A stretch of DNA of 64,000 nucleotides from Haematococcus lacustris (lineage: Eukaryota > Chlorophyta > Chlorophyceae > Chlamydomonadales > Haematococcaceae), in contig JASKMD010000029.1 of assembly GCA_030144725.1 (NCBI GenBank), positions 15,038,280 to 15,102,279 of the forward strand. Direction: 5' to 3'. The translations under genes and the position numbers were made by a program. Shown one piece after another: positions 42,279-53,165 of this stretch (positions within the stretch are counted from its first letter, which is position 1; every line of letters begins with the position of its first letter). The notes beneath the pieces are model-generated. The model did not search any database. It was not told the origin of the DNA and saw only the letters and a list, made by a program, of their open reading frames with translations.

Positions 42279-43400
42279 GGGTGCAGCCTGCCTGCCTGCC
42301 ATGACCGTGGCGCCAGAGGGCTGCTTGCACACTGAGGGCGTGAGGGAGGAGGGCGGGAGGTGGGCAGCTGTGGCTCCAGGCGCCGCCCCAGTGGCAGCGT
42401 GCTGAGTGTCCGGTGCAGCAGCAGGGGTGGGGCAGCAGGAGGCAGCAGCCAGGGGGGCCTGGGAAGGGGGGCTTTGGGGGCCCAGGTCAGCTGTGGGGGC
42501 TGTGCGGGGGGCCCCTGATGCTGCTGCTGCTGCTGCTGCTGGCAGGTCCTTGCCCTCTCCAAGGAACTTGGCTGCACAGGCAGGCAGGTCAGAGGGGGTT
42601 GCTGTGGCGCTCTCTTGTCTTGTTTCGCCCTGGAGCGCCCTACATGCTCTGGAGCACCTGCCACTCCCTAGGCTCCTCCCTGAAACAGCCAGGTCAGCCA
42701 GGCAGGGCAGGGCGCCTGCACACATGCTGCGCAACAGCTGGCCCTGACGCTGTCCAGCCCCTGTCTTGCCTCACCAACTGTTGAGGCCGGGTCAGCCCTC
42801 AGGCACCCTCACTCATGTCCCTCCACCCCCTGATGTGCAGTGCAGGAAGGTGCAGGGAAGGAGGGGCGCACCTGCTGACCCTTTCACTTTGCTTGTGTCC
42901 ATCTGGCGCCAGCAGGAAACCAGATCACGCATTCGCTGCCTACTGGGACATTGCGGCAGCTGCTTCATCAGGCCTTGGATACTGCAGGGTAGCGTGCATG
43001 GGGCATGATGAGGGCTAAGGCAGATGGAGGGGCAAGGATGAAGCATGCAGTCGCGGCGGAGCGGGCCAACGGGCAGCCTCGCCAGCAGGGTCCGCGTCTG
43101 ACACAGTGAGCTTCGGACTAGCAATGGGGTTGCCTGGTCGTACTTTGAGTGAAGACGTCGCGCCAACGTGTGATACGCGCGGAGTCACACTCACAACTTG
43201 GGAAAGGGTTCGCCATGCACCTTGCCCTGCGACACGAAGCCCTCCAAGGGCTCCTGGAACCAGGTGTCGATGTGCGCAATCAGCCGCTGCCCTACGCGGT
43301 CTGCCGGAACCTGCAATTCCCGGAAATGCTCAAAGCTGCGCTGGAGGACGTTGACGCGCTCATGCGGCCCCAACGCTTGGTAGGCTATCGTCCCGGGGGC
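40906..43400 (-). CDS. Exons of an unidentified - strand gene
   Basis: Several - strand segments look like real helical protein rather than repeats. 43400-43191 gives [20 protein letters not shown] and [20 protein letters not shown], ending at a tt|gtgagt donor. About 42950-42880 gives [18 protein letters not shown]. About 42010-41830 gives [20 protein letters not shown]. About 41250-40906 gives [20 protein letters not shown] and [15 protein letters not shown] and ends [14 protein letters not shown]. They may form one gene with the long low-complexity exon at 43629-45188. A Ser/Gly/Gln-rich region and a repeat array interrupt it. No family is recognised; alpha-helical scaffold proteins are possible. 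Confidence 0.4.
41583..41800. repeat. (CCCCCT)n array, about 36 copies
   Basis: A 218-bp uninterrupted hexanucleotide, the reverse complement of the array at 27562-27772. It lies within the unidentified - strand gene, where the sense strand is (AGGGGG)n. Confidence 0.95.
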
Positions 43401-43628
43401 TACGCGATGGCAGGAACATGACAGAAGTGACTATCCACCCCCGCCTCCGCCCGTGGCCCGACCCCGACCCCGACCCGACCCCGACCCCGACCTGACCCTG
43501 ACCCTGACCCTCCCCCTACTCTGGACCCACCCCTTCCTAACCCCAGCCCACTGATGCTACCCATTGCCCTCTGTACTTCTGCCCTAAAGCTTCCAGCAGG
43601 CCTGTCACCCACAAAGCTGCCCACACCC

Positions 43629-45188
43629 CTACAGCTGCCTCACAGCACCAAAGCCCTGCAGCCGTCTACCCCCCACCCCTGGACCCCCCCCATGCCCACC
43701 TGGCTCTTCCGTTGCCGTGCCGCCCTTCTGCACAGCCGCTGCCGTGGCCCCCACCACCCCACCCTCCAGCCTGCCCCCCGCCCCCTCTTCCTGCTTAGCC
43801 CCCGTGGACCCAGCTCGCGCAGCCTGGCCACTGGGCCCACGCACCAGCTTCCCTCCCCGCCTGCTGCCCTTGGCCCCCCCCTCCTCCTCCTCCCCCTCAG
43901 CACCTCCACCTGCCTCGCCCCGTTCTCGCCGCACCCCTCTTCCCTTGGCTGGCTCATCATCCCCTTCCCCCCCTCCCTCCTCCCTTGCCCCCCTTCCGCT
44001 TTGACTGCTGACGGTGCTGCGGCCGGCTTTGCTGGCTGTGGCTGGGCCAGCCTTGGCATCAAGGCCCTCAGGCACATCATCCTTGGCAGCGCCATCGCCC
44101 TTGCGATGCCCCTTGCTCGCACACCCCACCTCACTGGCCCCGGCACCCCGCTGCCCCTCCTTGCCCCGCCCCTCCTCGTCAGCCTTGCCGCCAGACGGTT
44201 GACTGGCCTGGGAGCCCCTGCCCCCCCTGCCCCGCCCCCCCCTGCCCTTGCTTTGATCAGGGGCCAGCAACCCACGCCGGGCGCCTCGACCCCGCGTGGC
44301 CCCTGCCCCCCCACCCCCTGCTGCTCTACCCGGCCCCCCCTCCTCTCCAGAGCTGCTGTCGGCCTCCCCCTCAGTGTCGCCACCCTTGGCCCCCCCTGCT
44401 GCCGCCACCCCGCCTGCATGCTTGGCAGACCGTCCTGCCTTGCTGGCCGCTGCAGCAGCAGGAGGGTCAGGGCCGCGACCGCGCTTGCGGCCTTTGGCTG
44501 CCGCTGGCTCAGCCGCCTTGCCGCCCGGGGTCCTGCTGGAGGGTTTGGCGGGTGGGTCGTCCGAGTCAGATGGCCTGTCCATCTGCTTGGTCTGAGCTTT
44601 GTTGGTGCGGCTGGGGCGGCGGCGGAGGAGGGTGGGGCTGAGGGAGGGGCTGGCTGCAGGATCGGGAGGCGCAGGGGGGTGGTGCTTGTTGCCTGATGGG
44701 GGGGAGGAGGGGGCTGGGGCCGGCCTGGGGGGGGATGCAGGCTGAGAGGGAGAGCCATCCGCTGCTGCTGCTGATCCTGCTTTTGTTGCTTCTGTTGCTG
44801 CTGCTGCTGCTGGGGCACTCTCTGCAGCCGCTCCGGCTGCTTCTGTTGCTGCTCCTTCTGCAGCATCATTAGCTGCACCTGTCACTGTGGTCCCTACTGC
44901 TGCTGGCGCTACCGTACCCTCCTTTGCAGCTGCATCACTGCTCTCAGCTACAGCTGGCGCCATGCCTGATGCTGGACGTCCTGCTTGCAGCACATCTGCC
45001 TCAGCTGGAGGGCTGCATGCCATGGGCACTGGGGACCCTCCAACAACCTCTTTGCCGTTATGTTCCATGCTTTGGTCAGCAGCTGGTGTGACACAGGCAT
45101 CGGTCATGCTGCTTTGTTTTTGGGAGGAGGCGCCATCCGGCATGCACGTAGTCTGCGCATCCCGTGGCGGGCTTTCGCTAGATGTCAT
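43629..45188 (-). CDS. Long low-complexity basic exon, probable nuclear protein
   Basis: From an ATG at 45188 a single - strand frame of 519 codons opens with ordinary sequence (MTSSESPPRDAQTTCMPDG), passes through Ala/Thr/Glu-rich DNA and a basic patch (LLRRRPSRTNKAQTK), then an AT-hook-like KGRKRGRGPDP and many Gly/Arg/Lys/Glu-rich repeats. This composition fits a disordered chromatin- or RNA-associated protein. Other strands are also open here because of base composition, which lowers confidence. It may be the first exon of the gene continuing to 40906. Confidence 0.4.
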   Translation of the reverse strand: MTSSESPPRDAQTTCMPDGASSQKQSSMTDACVTPAADQSMEHNGKEVVGGSPVPMACSPPAEADVLQAGRPASGMAPAVAESSDAAAKEGTVAPAAVGTTVTGAANDAAEGAATEAAGAAAESAPAAAAATEATKAGSAAAADGSPSQPASPPRPAPAPSSPPSGNKHHPPAPPDPAASPSLSPTLLRRRPSRTNKAQTKQMDRPSDSDDPPAKPSSRTPGGKAAEPAAAKGRKRGRGPDPPAAAAASKAGRSAKHAGGVAAAGGAKGGDTEGEADSSSGEEGGPGRAAGGGGAGATRGRGARRGLLAPDQSKGRGGRGRGGRGSQASQPSGGKADEEGRGKEGQRGAGASEVGCASKGHRKGDGAAKDDVPEGLDAKAGPATASKAGRSTVSSQSGRGAREEGGGEGDDEPAKGRGVRRERGEAGGGAEGEEEEGGAKGSRRGGKLVRGPSGQAARAGSTGAKQEEGAGGRLEGGVVGATAAAVQKGGTATEEPGGHGGGPGVGGRRLQGFGAVRQL

Positions 45189-45804
45189 TCTCCGAGGTGC
45201 TGCGACAGCTGGGCCCGGAGCGACACAGCTTTCACATGGGGTTTACTCGAGAAATTGTCCACATTGCACCAGACATCAGATACCACCATGTGGCGCTCAT
45301 CCGCTGCCCGGTGCCACTGTGCCTCTGCTGAGGTCGTTCTAGGTAACACCTAACTACACCCATGTGCTCATCACTAGGGGCGGATAGACCTACCTGTGCG
45401 CTGCCGCCCGCTGGCTTGACTAGCTGGTCTTCCAAAACCGACAGGTGCTACAAGCGTTGCAGTGGCACCTGTGGCACTTGCGCCCACAATCAAGGCTACA
45501 TTGCCAAAGCTACAGCCCTAAGCTACATGCTAAACAGCTGGTGAAGTACTGCATGTCATGAACCACATACACGCGCAGCTAGTGCAATCGTAGTAGCTTG
45601 AGACTCAAGTTGAGTCCATGGAGAAAGGGCCATGAAATACTAAGTCCACTGCTGAATCCTTGAATGCTTAGGACATGTAAGGGTCTAGCTTAAATGCTTA
45701 GGACTTCGGTTGGAATTACGGTTTGTGGTTGAATGCTTAGAACTGGCGTAAGTACACTGGCGTGTAACACAGCATTGTTATGTCGCTGTAGCGCTCGATA
45801 GAGT
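45189..45804. other. Intergenic DNA upstream of type-2 Fanzor copy 2
   Basis: No gene. Contains AAATACTAAGT at 45635-45645, which recurs at 48050-48060 beyond the 3' region of the Fanzor-like gene, and three TGAATGCTTAG(A/G)AC-like repeats around 45,660-45,745. Confidence 0.4.
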
Positions 45805-47754
45805 ATGCAGCGAAACAGGCAGCGTACACGTAATCGTAATGCCTCGGACATTGTAGTTGACCGCGAGCTCGAGGCTCAGCCAGAGCCAAGTCAGGCGCAG
45901 AAGAACAAGAAGGCCAGCGGTGAAGCGCGCTGGGACCGGCACATGGCATGCGAAGAAGGCCAAACGGCATACCGTGATGAGGGGGGTGTGCGCTGCTGGT
46001 CTAGAGGAGGGAGCGGTCGTGGCGTCCGAAGTGGTCGAGGCACGGCTCGTCACGCAACTCGAGGCTTGGGTGGAGGCCTGCAGCATGAGAGCGCTGCTCG
46101 GGAGCTTGCTACTGGGCCTCGCGGTGCGAGGCTGGTTCACGCGGGTCAGGGTGCTTCCGGACGGCCAGGAGGTCTTCGAGGAAATCCCAGCTGAGCTCGC
46201 GGTCATCCCCAACCTGGCGGAGCGCAACATGTACCTGCAGCTCATCCGCGGACTACCTCCTCCCGGATTGCAATCTCGGCCCAGCGCTGCTGTGGTGGCT
46301 GTGCTGGCCTTCTACCCGGGTCTCCACGCCCGCCTCAACGCTGTACCTCGCTATGAGCACGACTCCAACACCGTGAACGATGTGGGCACCAAGCTGGAGA
46401 CTAACTTCGCCAACAGCCTCACTGAGCTGTTCACCCGCAGGGTTGAGCAAGGTGTGGCTCTGGCTGGAGCCCGGGTCATCGCTGGCTCACACGAGCACCA
46501 GCGCCGCTTGTGGCTGCCCGTGGGTTCAGTCCAGGCTGGACTGAGCGTCAGCGCAGCTGGGTGGCGAGGAGTGTGCAGGGGGAGGTGGTGACCTGGCTCG
46601 AGGGTCAGGAACAGGGTCAGGGTGGGGTGGTGCCTACTGAGGCCATGCGGGATGAGGTGGCCAGGCAGCGGAGGTTGCTGGGGCTGGGTCAGGGGGTGGT
46701 GGTGGACAAAGCCTGGCTGGAGAGAGGGGTCAACCGGGGCAGCCTGCTGCGCCATGCAGTGGACACCAGCAGACAGCTGGAGGCTGCCCACGTCAGCTGG
46801 CAGCTGGACTGGGCGGTCTGGCAGGCAGCTGGGGGGCAGGCCAACACCAGGCCCTACCGCCCCCCCTCCCCCTTTGCGCTCACCCCCGGCTGCAGCTGCA
46901 TGGCTCACCACATCAAGCTGGACACCCAGGCCCTATTTGGCTTGATGCGTACTGCTGGCATGCTGCCAGCGGACATCACCTCCTTGCCCAAGTTCAGGAG
47001 TGGTGTGGACGGACCCAAGGACAGTGAGGTGAGTGATCCTTGAGTGTGCTCAGGTCAGCCACTGCTTTGATTGTGGCAGGTTGCTGGAGGCAGGTTGCTG
47101 AAGGCAGATTGTTTGTGGCACCATTGATAGTTCAGGAGTGGTCTCTAGGTGATCTCAAGTGTGTTGTGGTGGCTGATGTTGCCTGCAGGTGGCCAACCGG
47201 TGGAACGCCTTCCTGCCCAACCTCGCAGCCTGAGTCCTTCAAATGAGAGGGTCAGTGGGGGAGGGCCAGGGTAGTGCTGGGAGGTGGTGGAGTGAAGGCG
47301 GCTTGGTAGGGTCAAGATTGGGAAGGTAAGGAAAAATCTTACAAATGTGCATTGCCCCATGTGTCCATGCAGGTGGCTGCGGCCAGTGTACAGCGAGGCG
47401 AAGCGTTCCCAAGTCAGGGGCTTGATGAGCTCAACAAGCTACAACATCAGGTAAGCAATGACCAGACAATGCACATGTACATGGCTGCAACATATCCCAC
47501 ATGAGGTTACACATGACATGGCACATGGCTTGACTCAATGCATTTCCCACACCATGTGCAGGTTCTACGACCGGGACGTGTCAGCCGCGCTGAACATCCG
47601 CCGCTGTGCAGTCGGCCCAGGCCCACGCCCCACCGAGCTGTGCTACTGGGATGGCCGCCCAGCCATGCCAAAGCCAGGCCGGCCAGGCCAGGAGTGGGTG
47701 TACTTGCGTGACAAGGCCCTGCTGCGTAAGTGGCGGCGCAAGTGGCGGCGATAG
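45805..47754 (+). pseudogene. Type-2 Fanzor-like gene, copy 2 (RuvC-I and RuvC-II deleted)
   Basis: An ATG at 45805 gives MQRNRQRTRNRNASDIVVD, a basic start. The N-terminal region continues to about 46590 (VIPNLAERNMYLQLIRGLPP, HARLNAVPRYEHDSNTVN). After a frame change near 46,540 it runs RQRRLLGLGQGVVVDKAWLE, PPSPFALTPGCS and IKLDTQALFGLM to a gtgagt donor at 47030, segments that parallel HRRLLGM and PPPFTLTP of type 1. The next exon starts VANRWNAFLPN but jumps to the PESF end of the RuvC-II exon, so RuvC-I and II are gone. The last two exons (47373-47450, 47562-47754) are intact, with RFYDRDVSAALNIRR and TELCYW. This copy keeps the N-terminal half that the copy at 38322 has lost. Confidence 0.68.
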
Positions 47755-48025
47755 CCAGCTACAGCAAGACAATCCAAGAAAACAAGATACCAAACCCCTC
47801 ACAAAGGGGATGTGTGTGAGTAAGAGCTATAGAGTAGGGTAGAGCTCTTGCTACTAGTAGCCTGGAGGCACACACACCAGAAGGCTGAGCTGAAGTGGGC
47901 ATTAGGCACACTGTCAGTAGCCTTTACAACAGCGATCTCGCAGCCTGTGTTTGATTACAACTCATGGTGGTGCATTGGTGTTGCATGAGGGCTGTAGGGA
48001 TTAAAACTTGTATGGCATGTTGTAC
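47755..48025 (+). ncRNA. Candidate guide-RNA scaffold of type-2 Fanzor (copy 2)
   Basis: Matches 39803-40040. CCCCT/AGGGG (47795-47799 with 47805-47809) and GTGTGTG/CACACAC (47812-47818 with 47869-47875 or 47871-47877) are conserved. The stem interior here has its own hairpin, AAGAGCT (47822-47828) with AGCTCTT (47843-47849). Confidence 0.5.
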
Positions 48026-48049
48026 CATGATGTTGTTGCATGATGTATC

Positions 48050-48134
48050 AAATACTAAGTATCAAACGCCCCGTCCCCCATGTAAAAAAACATGTAAAAA
48101 AAAAATACTAAGTATCAAACGCCCCGTCCCCCAC
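48050..48134. repeat. Direct repeat of about 29 bp beside type-2 Fanzor copy 2
   Basis: ATACTAAGTATCAAACGCCC and the following bases up to GTCCCCCA occur twice, near 48052 and 48107, separated by an A-rich spacer. The AAATACTAAGT core is also found at 45635-45645. Confidence 0.8.
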
Positions 48135-48171
48135 CTACTGCTTCGTCGCAATCTAAGCACCAGACGCTTCA

Positions 48172-50301
48172 ATGCAGCACAGCCTGAGCGCACGGCTGCC
48201 TTCTAGCAGGGTCGCTTGCGTACCGCGGGCGCCGCGAGTGGTGCAAACGAGAGCTCTCCCACCACAAGGTAGGCTGCGGCACCTTCGACGCGTGTTTCGA
48301 GAATCTGCGTCCAATCGCGGTTCTCCTGAACCGTGAGGTGCAGGGCTGGGGCTTGATCCAGAGCTTCGCAAGACCATCGACGACGTGGTCGCCAAGAACA
48401 AGGCGCGAGAGAGGACTGAGTTGGGCCTGAGCACACCCAGATTCTACAAATGAGACTGATACAGCTCTATTGTCCCTCACTAGGGCCACCATTTGAGAAG
48501 TACCTACTAGCAGCCACTAGCAGCCACTAGCAGCCACTAACTAGATCTGACTCAAACGGTGTGGCTGTGTGGAGTGTTTAGCCTACCACCTACACTATTG
48601 CCTGACCCGTTAGGGCTATGATGGTCGGAGGGCCGGATCAAAAGTACAAGTGCTGGTGCACCTACACTATGAGACTGATACAGTCAGCCTCTTCCTGTCA
48701 ATTGGCTGCCAGGTGGTGGCATTCATCAAGGGCACACGTCAGTTTCCTCAGTGTGGCTTCAGCAACACAGTGTGCCAGGTGAGCCAGGGCACACACTGTC
48801 ATTCATGCATGCCATTGCCTGCAAATCCTTGCAAGTTATCCTCATGCCTCAATCTCCACACTCGTCATGCCTGCCATGGTGTTTGCGCTTATGCTGATGC
48901 TTGCGAATATGAAGCTGAGTCTGGAGCTATGCCCTGTTCGGTAAAGGCCATGTGGTGATGGTCATGATGCTGCAGATCCTCACGAGCATGAAGGTTCCCT
49001 ATGAGACCGTGAACATCTTGGAGAATGAGCGCCTGCGCTCAGGCACGCACCCTTGCTCATCACGCACGTGGGAGCAGGCATCTCCTGCCAGTCCTCCTCC
49101 TCCACAGCAATCCACTTCCACCTTGCACCAGCATGTGTCATCAAGCACGAGTCATCATCAGTTGCCAGCATGTTGCCTCCAGGGCTGTTGCGGCAGCACA
49201 ACTCAACATGGCACCAGACATCAGCTATCACCATGTGGTATTCATCAGCTGCCTGGTGCCACTGTGCCTCAGCTGAAGTCGTCCTCCACAGCCAGGCCTT
49301 GCAGGCTGGGTCATGGCAGAGTCATGCTAGGGCCCCACACTGCCCTCCCTCCCCCCTCCTGTGCCAGCTGACACAGCACAGCACAGTGAGCAGCAGTGGG
49401 CCCTCGCAGCCTGCCCAGCCAGCACCCACTGCAGCAGACCCCTGTAGAGCCCTGCAAGGCCACCACCAGGCCCTCTTCAAGACAGGGTTTGTCCCTGGGT
49501 CCCTGGTCCTCCGCACAGAGAATACTTGTCCCTGGGTAGCCCCCCCACCCTCCCTGGGTAGCCCCCTTACTCCCACTAGGTAGCTCCCTCACCCCCCCTG
49601 GGTTGCTGCCAGACATGGGCTGTGTGTGTGTGTGTGTGTGTGTGCCCCGCAGGCATGAAGGAGTACTCGCAGTGGCCCACCTTTCCCCAGGTCTACGTCG
49701 GGGGGGAGTTCGTGGGCGGCTGCGACATCATGATCCGTGAGTCACACCCCAGCTCACATGGCCCACACCTGCCGGCCGCAGCCTCCCCAGCCTCTCAGCT
49801 GTGCCCCAGTGCGGCGCCAAGGGCGAGAGGGGAGCAGGGTGCAGGCGGGGCCAGGCACTGCACCCACACAGCAGGCTGCAGTGCTGCAGGCCAGCGCCCT
49901 GCTCCTCCTCATGCGTGACACTGGTCAACTGGGCCACTCAGCAGCAGCACCTCCACATGGCAGTGGCCATTGCATGGTCTTGTGGGCACCCCTCATGACC
50001 ACCAACACATGGCAGTGGCCAGTCTGCGGCCCAATGGAAAACCGCTGGCACTGCTGCAGCACAGACTGTGACGCTGTCCACCGCGACGGTGGCAATCAGG
50101 GTGTCCGCTACCTGCACCCTCTCCCACAACAACCAACCGTGGCAAACACATGCTGCACATGCTGCTGCTGCTGCTGCTGCTGCTGCCGCTGCCGCGTCCG
50201 CTGCCGCGTGCTGATCATGATGGTGGGGCATGGTGGTGCACGCAGAGATGTTCCAGAGCGGCGAGTTGACAGAGCTGCTGGAGAAGGAGATGTTGTCATG
50301 A
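48172..50301 (+). CDS. Chloroplast CGFS-type monothiol glutaredoxin, six exons
   Basis: Exons are 48172-48268, 48344-48402, 48713-48778, 48976-49042, 49653-49736 and 50246-50301 (142 aa); all phases fit. Exon 1 is a basic, Ser/Arg/Val-rich transit peptide ([17 protein letters not shown]). The mature part reads [37 protein letters not shown] (active-site CGFS), [37 protein letters not shown] and GCDIMI, ending [12 protein letters not shown]. The WPTFPQ loop and GGCD glutathione-binding motif are typical. It matches the GrxS14 class of plastids, which binds a glutathione-ligated 2Fe-2S cluster and supplies it to other proteins. Introns 2 and 4 have GC donors (AAG|GCGCGA and CAG|GCACGC). Intron 2 contains a 204-bp insertion. 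Intron 4 ends with a (TG)n tract. Confidence 0.9.
48465..48668 (-). mobile_element. Non-autonomous derivative of the type-1 Fanzor element in the glutaredoxin intron
   Basis: ATGAGACTGATACAG occurs at 48450-48464 and 48669-48683. The 204 bp between are reverse-complement to the type-1 3' region (about 17953-18112: GGGTCAGGCAATAGTGTAGG, three TAGTGGCTGC units, CCCTAGTGAGGGACAA), plus about 50 bp of different sequence at its other end. Removing it leaves a normal intron of about 91 bp. It lacks the GATCCGGCT arm of the hairpin seen in the full elements. Confidence 0.8.
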
Positions 50302-51189
50302 AGACCCGCCTCGACCTGCAGACCCACTGCCCTGCTGCCTGATGCGCCGCCAGCTGCTGCCGTCACCGCCGTCACCACCACCACCACCACCACCAGGCTG
50401 CTCAGTGGCGCCCTTGAGCCCCATATGCCAGTGTGCGGCTTGCTTGTGAGACGACCGCCGCCACCGATACCATCAGGCTGCTCACAGCCCAGTGTGCAGC
50501 TTGGGTTGTGAGCACCACGTGTACTGTGTAGTTGACTGGGTTGTGTAGCGTCAGTGTGTGTGTGCAAGGTGAGTGTGACATTCAACTCGACAGAGTGCCT
50601 GCTCTTACAGTGTGGATGTTGATGAGTGAGACCCGGGTAGCATGAGCTGAGTGAGCCGCCTCTCGCAGCCGCTTGTATCAGAGTACTGGCTAGCTATGGC
50701 AGCTGTAACCAAGCTGGGCTGCCTGGCCGCATGGGGTCTGGTGTGAGCATGTGTGACAGTGGGTTACAGCACTGATACAGCGCATGCACAGGCCAACAAA
50801 ACTTATTCAACAAGGAACAACATGTTGGCCTGTGGGTAATCTCACTCAGCTACTACAAACACACGTTGTAACATCCTCGGCCGCACCCTTGATGACTACA
50901 AATCCCATATCGGTGGGCACTCTTTCCTGGGGCTAATCCCCCTAGACCATTGGGCACCTCACCAAAGCTAACAGCTTAATGCTTTGTAAAGCTAACAGCC
51001 TGTGTAAACATGCTAGGCCCTATGCATTGTTCCGGGCCCGGCCATCAATGCCTCGGCGGTACTGCGCAGCCCGATGCAGCCGCTGCTTGACCTTTGGCAG
51101 CCTGTGTAAACTACTAGGGCCTACTAGGGACTACCAGCCTGTGTAAACTACTAGGGCCTACTAGGGACTTGCACCTGGACCGGGACTTG
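50302..51189. other. Intergenic DNA after the glutaredoxin gene
   Basis: Holds the glutaredoxin 3' untranslated region and no recognisable gene. A short CTACTAGGGCCTACTAGGGA unit repeats at 51110-51170. Confidence 0.4.
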
Positions 51190-51301
51190 ACCTGACCTGA
51201 CCTGACCTGACCTGACCTGACCTGACCTGACCTGACCTGACCTGACCTGACCTGACCTGACCTGACCTGACCTGACCTGACCTGACCTGACCTGACCTGA
51301 C
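51190..51301. repeat. (CCTGA)n array, about 22 copies
   Basis: A pure pentanucleotide run, the same unit that fills intron 3 of the Fanzor genes. Confidence 0.95.
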
Positions 51302-51582
51302 CGCATGCACAGCTCATGTCAGTCATCTCAGCGCCCAACCCATCAGTCTGGCAAGGCGGTGAGCTCAGCACCGCAGCCAGCCTGCAGCAGGGCCTCAGGA
51401 CCACACCCTGGCTGGCTGGCAGTCCAGCAATACCAGGGGCCAGGCAGCAGCGCACACCTCGGCGACACCTACGACTCCAGCCGCATTCCAGCAATAGAAG
51501 GCTGAGATTGGGCTCATGACGTTGCCAGCTGCTGTACGATTGGTCAACAGCTGTCGTCCAGGGGACCTCTCAGTAAGGTGCC

Positions 51583-51875
51583 CCAGGTAACAGAAAACCT
51601 ACTCTGGTAATTTAAACGACGCCGTATCACAGCCACGTGGTTTCTAGTTATGTAACGCACATCCCCGGGTAGAGACTCTATGACATACGGGGTGAAGCGT
51701 GTTTCATTGTATTCCGTGCATTGTGCTGAGCGCACTGGCGGCTCAAATCTTATCATCTAATCACATTGGGGTTTTGCGACCGACCGGCGCTACTGACGTG
51801 GCCCAGTGGCCCCTGAAAACAGTTATGGACCGTCGCCACAGTAAAAACGGTGATCATGGCATGCCAAACAGGTGC
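51583..51875 (+). repeat. 0.3-kb interspersed repeat, copy 2
   Basis: Homologous to 33153-33475; includes AACAGAAAACCTAC, the CCACGTGGTTTCTA box and CATGGCATGCCAAAC at its end. Its short frame is partly deleted. Confidence 0.75.
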
Positions 51876-52599
51876 AACTGAGCAGTGCGGATGCCCTGGC
51901 CACTCTGCCAGGCCCCACTAGGCCATGTTATGTTACCTTGCTGGGCCATTGTTATGTAGGCCATTGTCACTTTACCTTGCTGGGCAGTTTGTGTCCAGTC
52001 TCTCACTCAGGCGTCCCCAACATGGGGTTGGTAATCTTCATGCAAGTACTCGCTACAAAGTGCACCGACTTCGGTAGCGTTTGTTGCATTGGCACCTGCG
52101 AATTACTCCGCATCTACTGGCAAGCGGCGCGTTAATCCTTGCATCAGAGTCCATGCCGGCGCAAGCGATCGCGGACACACCTCAGCTGCTCATTACCGAT
52201 TGTTCTAGTGGTGAGTAGTGGCACCAATGAGGGAACTCCGCCTGGCATCCAGCCGGAAGTACAATCACATTTCAGCCCGCCTTGCTCGCTCCGCGAGCCT
52301 CTTGTTGGTGCAGGCGGTGTTGGAGGGCTATCGCTGGGCATGTTATGTATCGACATTGCTGCAAACGCGGGAAATGTGCGTATCTCTCTCGCCAGTCCCA
52401 CAAGAAAAGGGACCCTCATCCACAAAACGGCATGTTGTGAGCTGACTACTGTGACTTTCCAGACTTTCGATACATAACTCTGTTCCTTACTCAACGTCAC
52501 AACTGCTGGAGAAGAAAGCATGGCAATCAGTTGATCAGGCCTGCTTGAAATGACATTGGCGTGACCCGACTTTGCCTTGCAGGAATGATTAGCCCATCC
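51876..52599. other. No recognisable gene
   Basis: Mixed-composition DNA; frames on both strands lack domain character. A TTACCTTGCTGGGC unit is directly repeated around 51,930-51,985. Confidence 0.4.
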
Positions 52600-53165
52600 G
52601 ACACTGCCCCTTGCAGCCCCCCCCCCTCCCCAGCCCAGCATCGCCTTCTTACCTCCTCTCACCCACTCTCAACCCCAGCCCGGCCCTCCAACCCCCCCTC
52701 CCACCCCCTCTCATCCCCTCCCAGCCCCGTCACTGCCATCCCACCCCCACTACCCCCTCCCAACCCCAACCCCCCCCTCCCACCCCCCTCCCACCCCCTC
52801 CCACCCCCCTCCCACCCCCTCCCAGCCCCCCCCCTGCCCTCCCACCCCTGCTAACCCCTTCCAATCCCAGCCCCCTCCTCCACCCACCTCCCCCTCCCTC
52901 CTTGTCCCGGCCCTAGCAACTCCAGCCCACCCCAATGGGGCGCAGCCTGCAGCGTGCTCACCTTCAAGCCCTGAATAGTTCACCAAGAGCTGGTTATCTG
53001 CACTGCCCTAGCGGCCTAAACAACAGGGTTCAGCAAGCGGCCCTAGCAAGTCATTGCAAGAAGCAAACCCATGAGTCCCAGCCGGCAGCGTGCTCATCTT
53101 GCAGCACTTGTAAAGTCACCAAGGGCTGCTCATCTGCACAGTCCTAATGGCCTAAAAGCTACAGC

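Noticed and set aside
41421..42734. 437-codon - strand frame rich in Gly-Arg
   Set aside because: Produced by the CCCCCT array and low-complexity flanks; only short segments in a different frame look like protein.
43554..44696. 380-codon + strand Pro/Leu/Ser-rich frame
   Set aside because: Antisense shadow of the long low-complexity - strand exon; no domain or splice logic.
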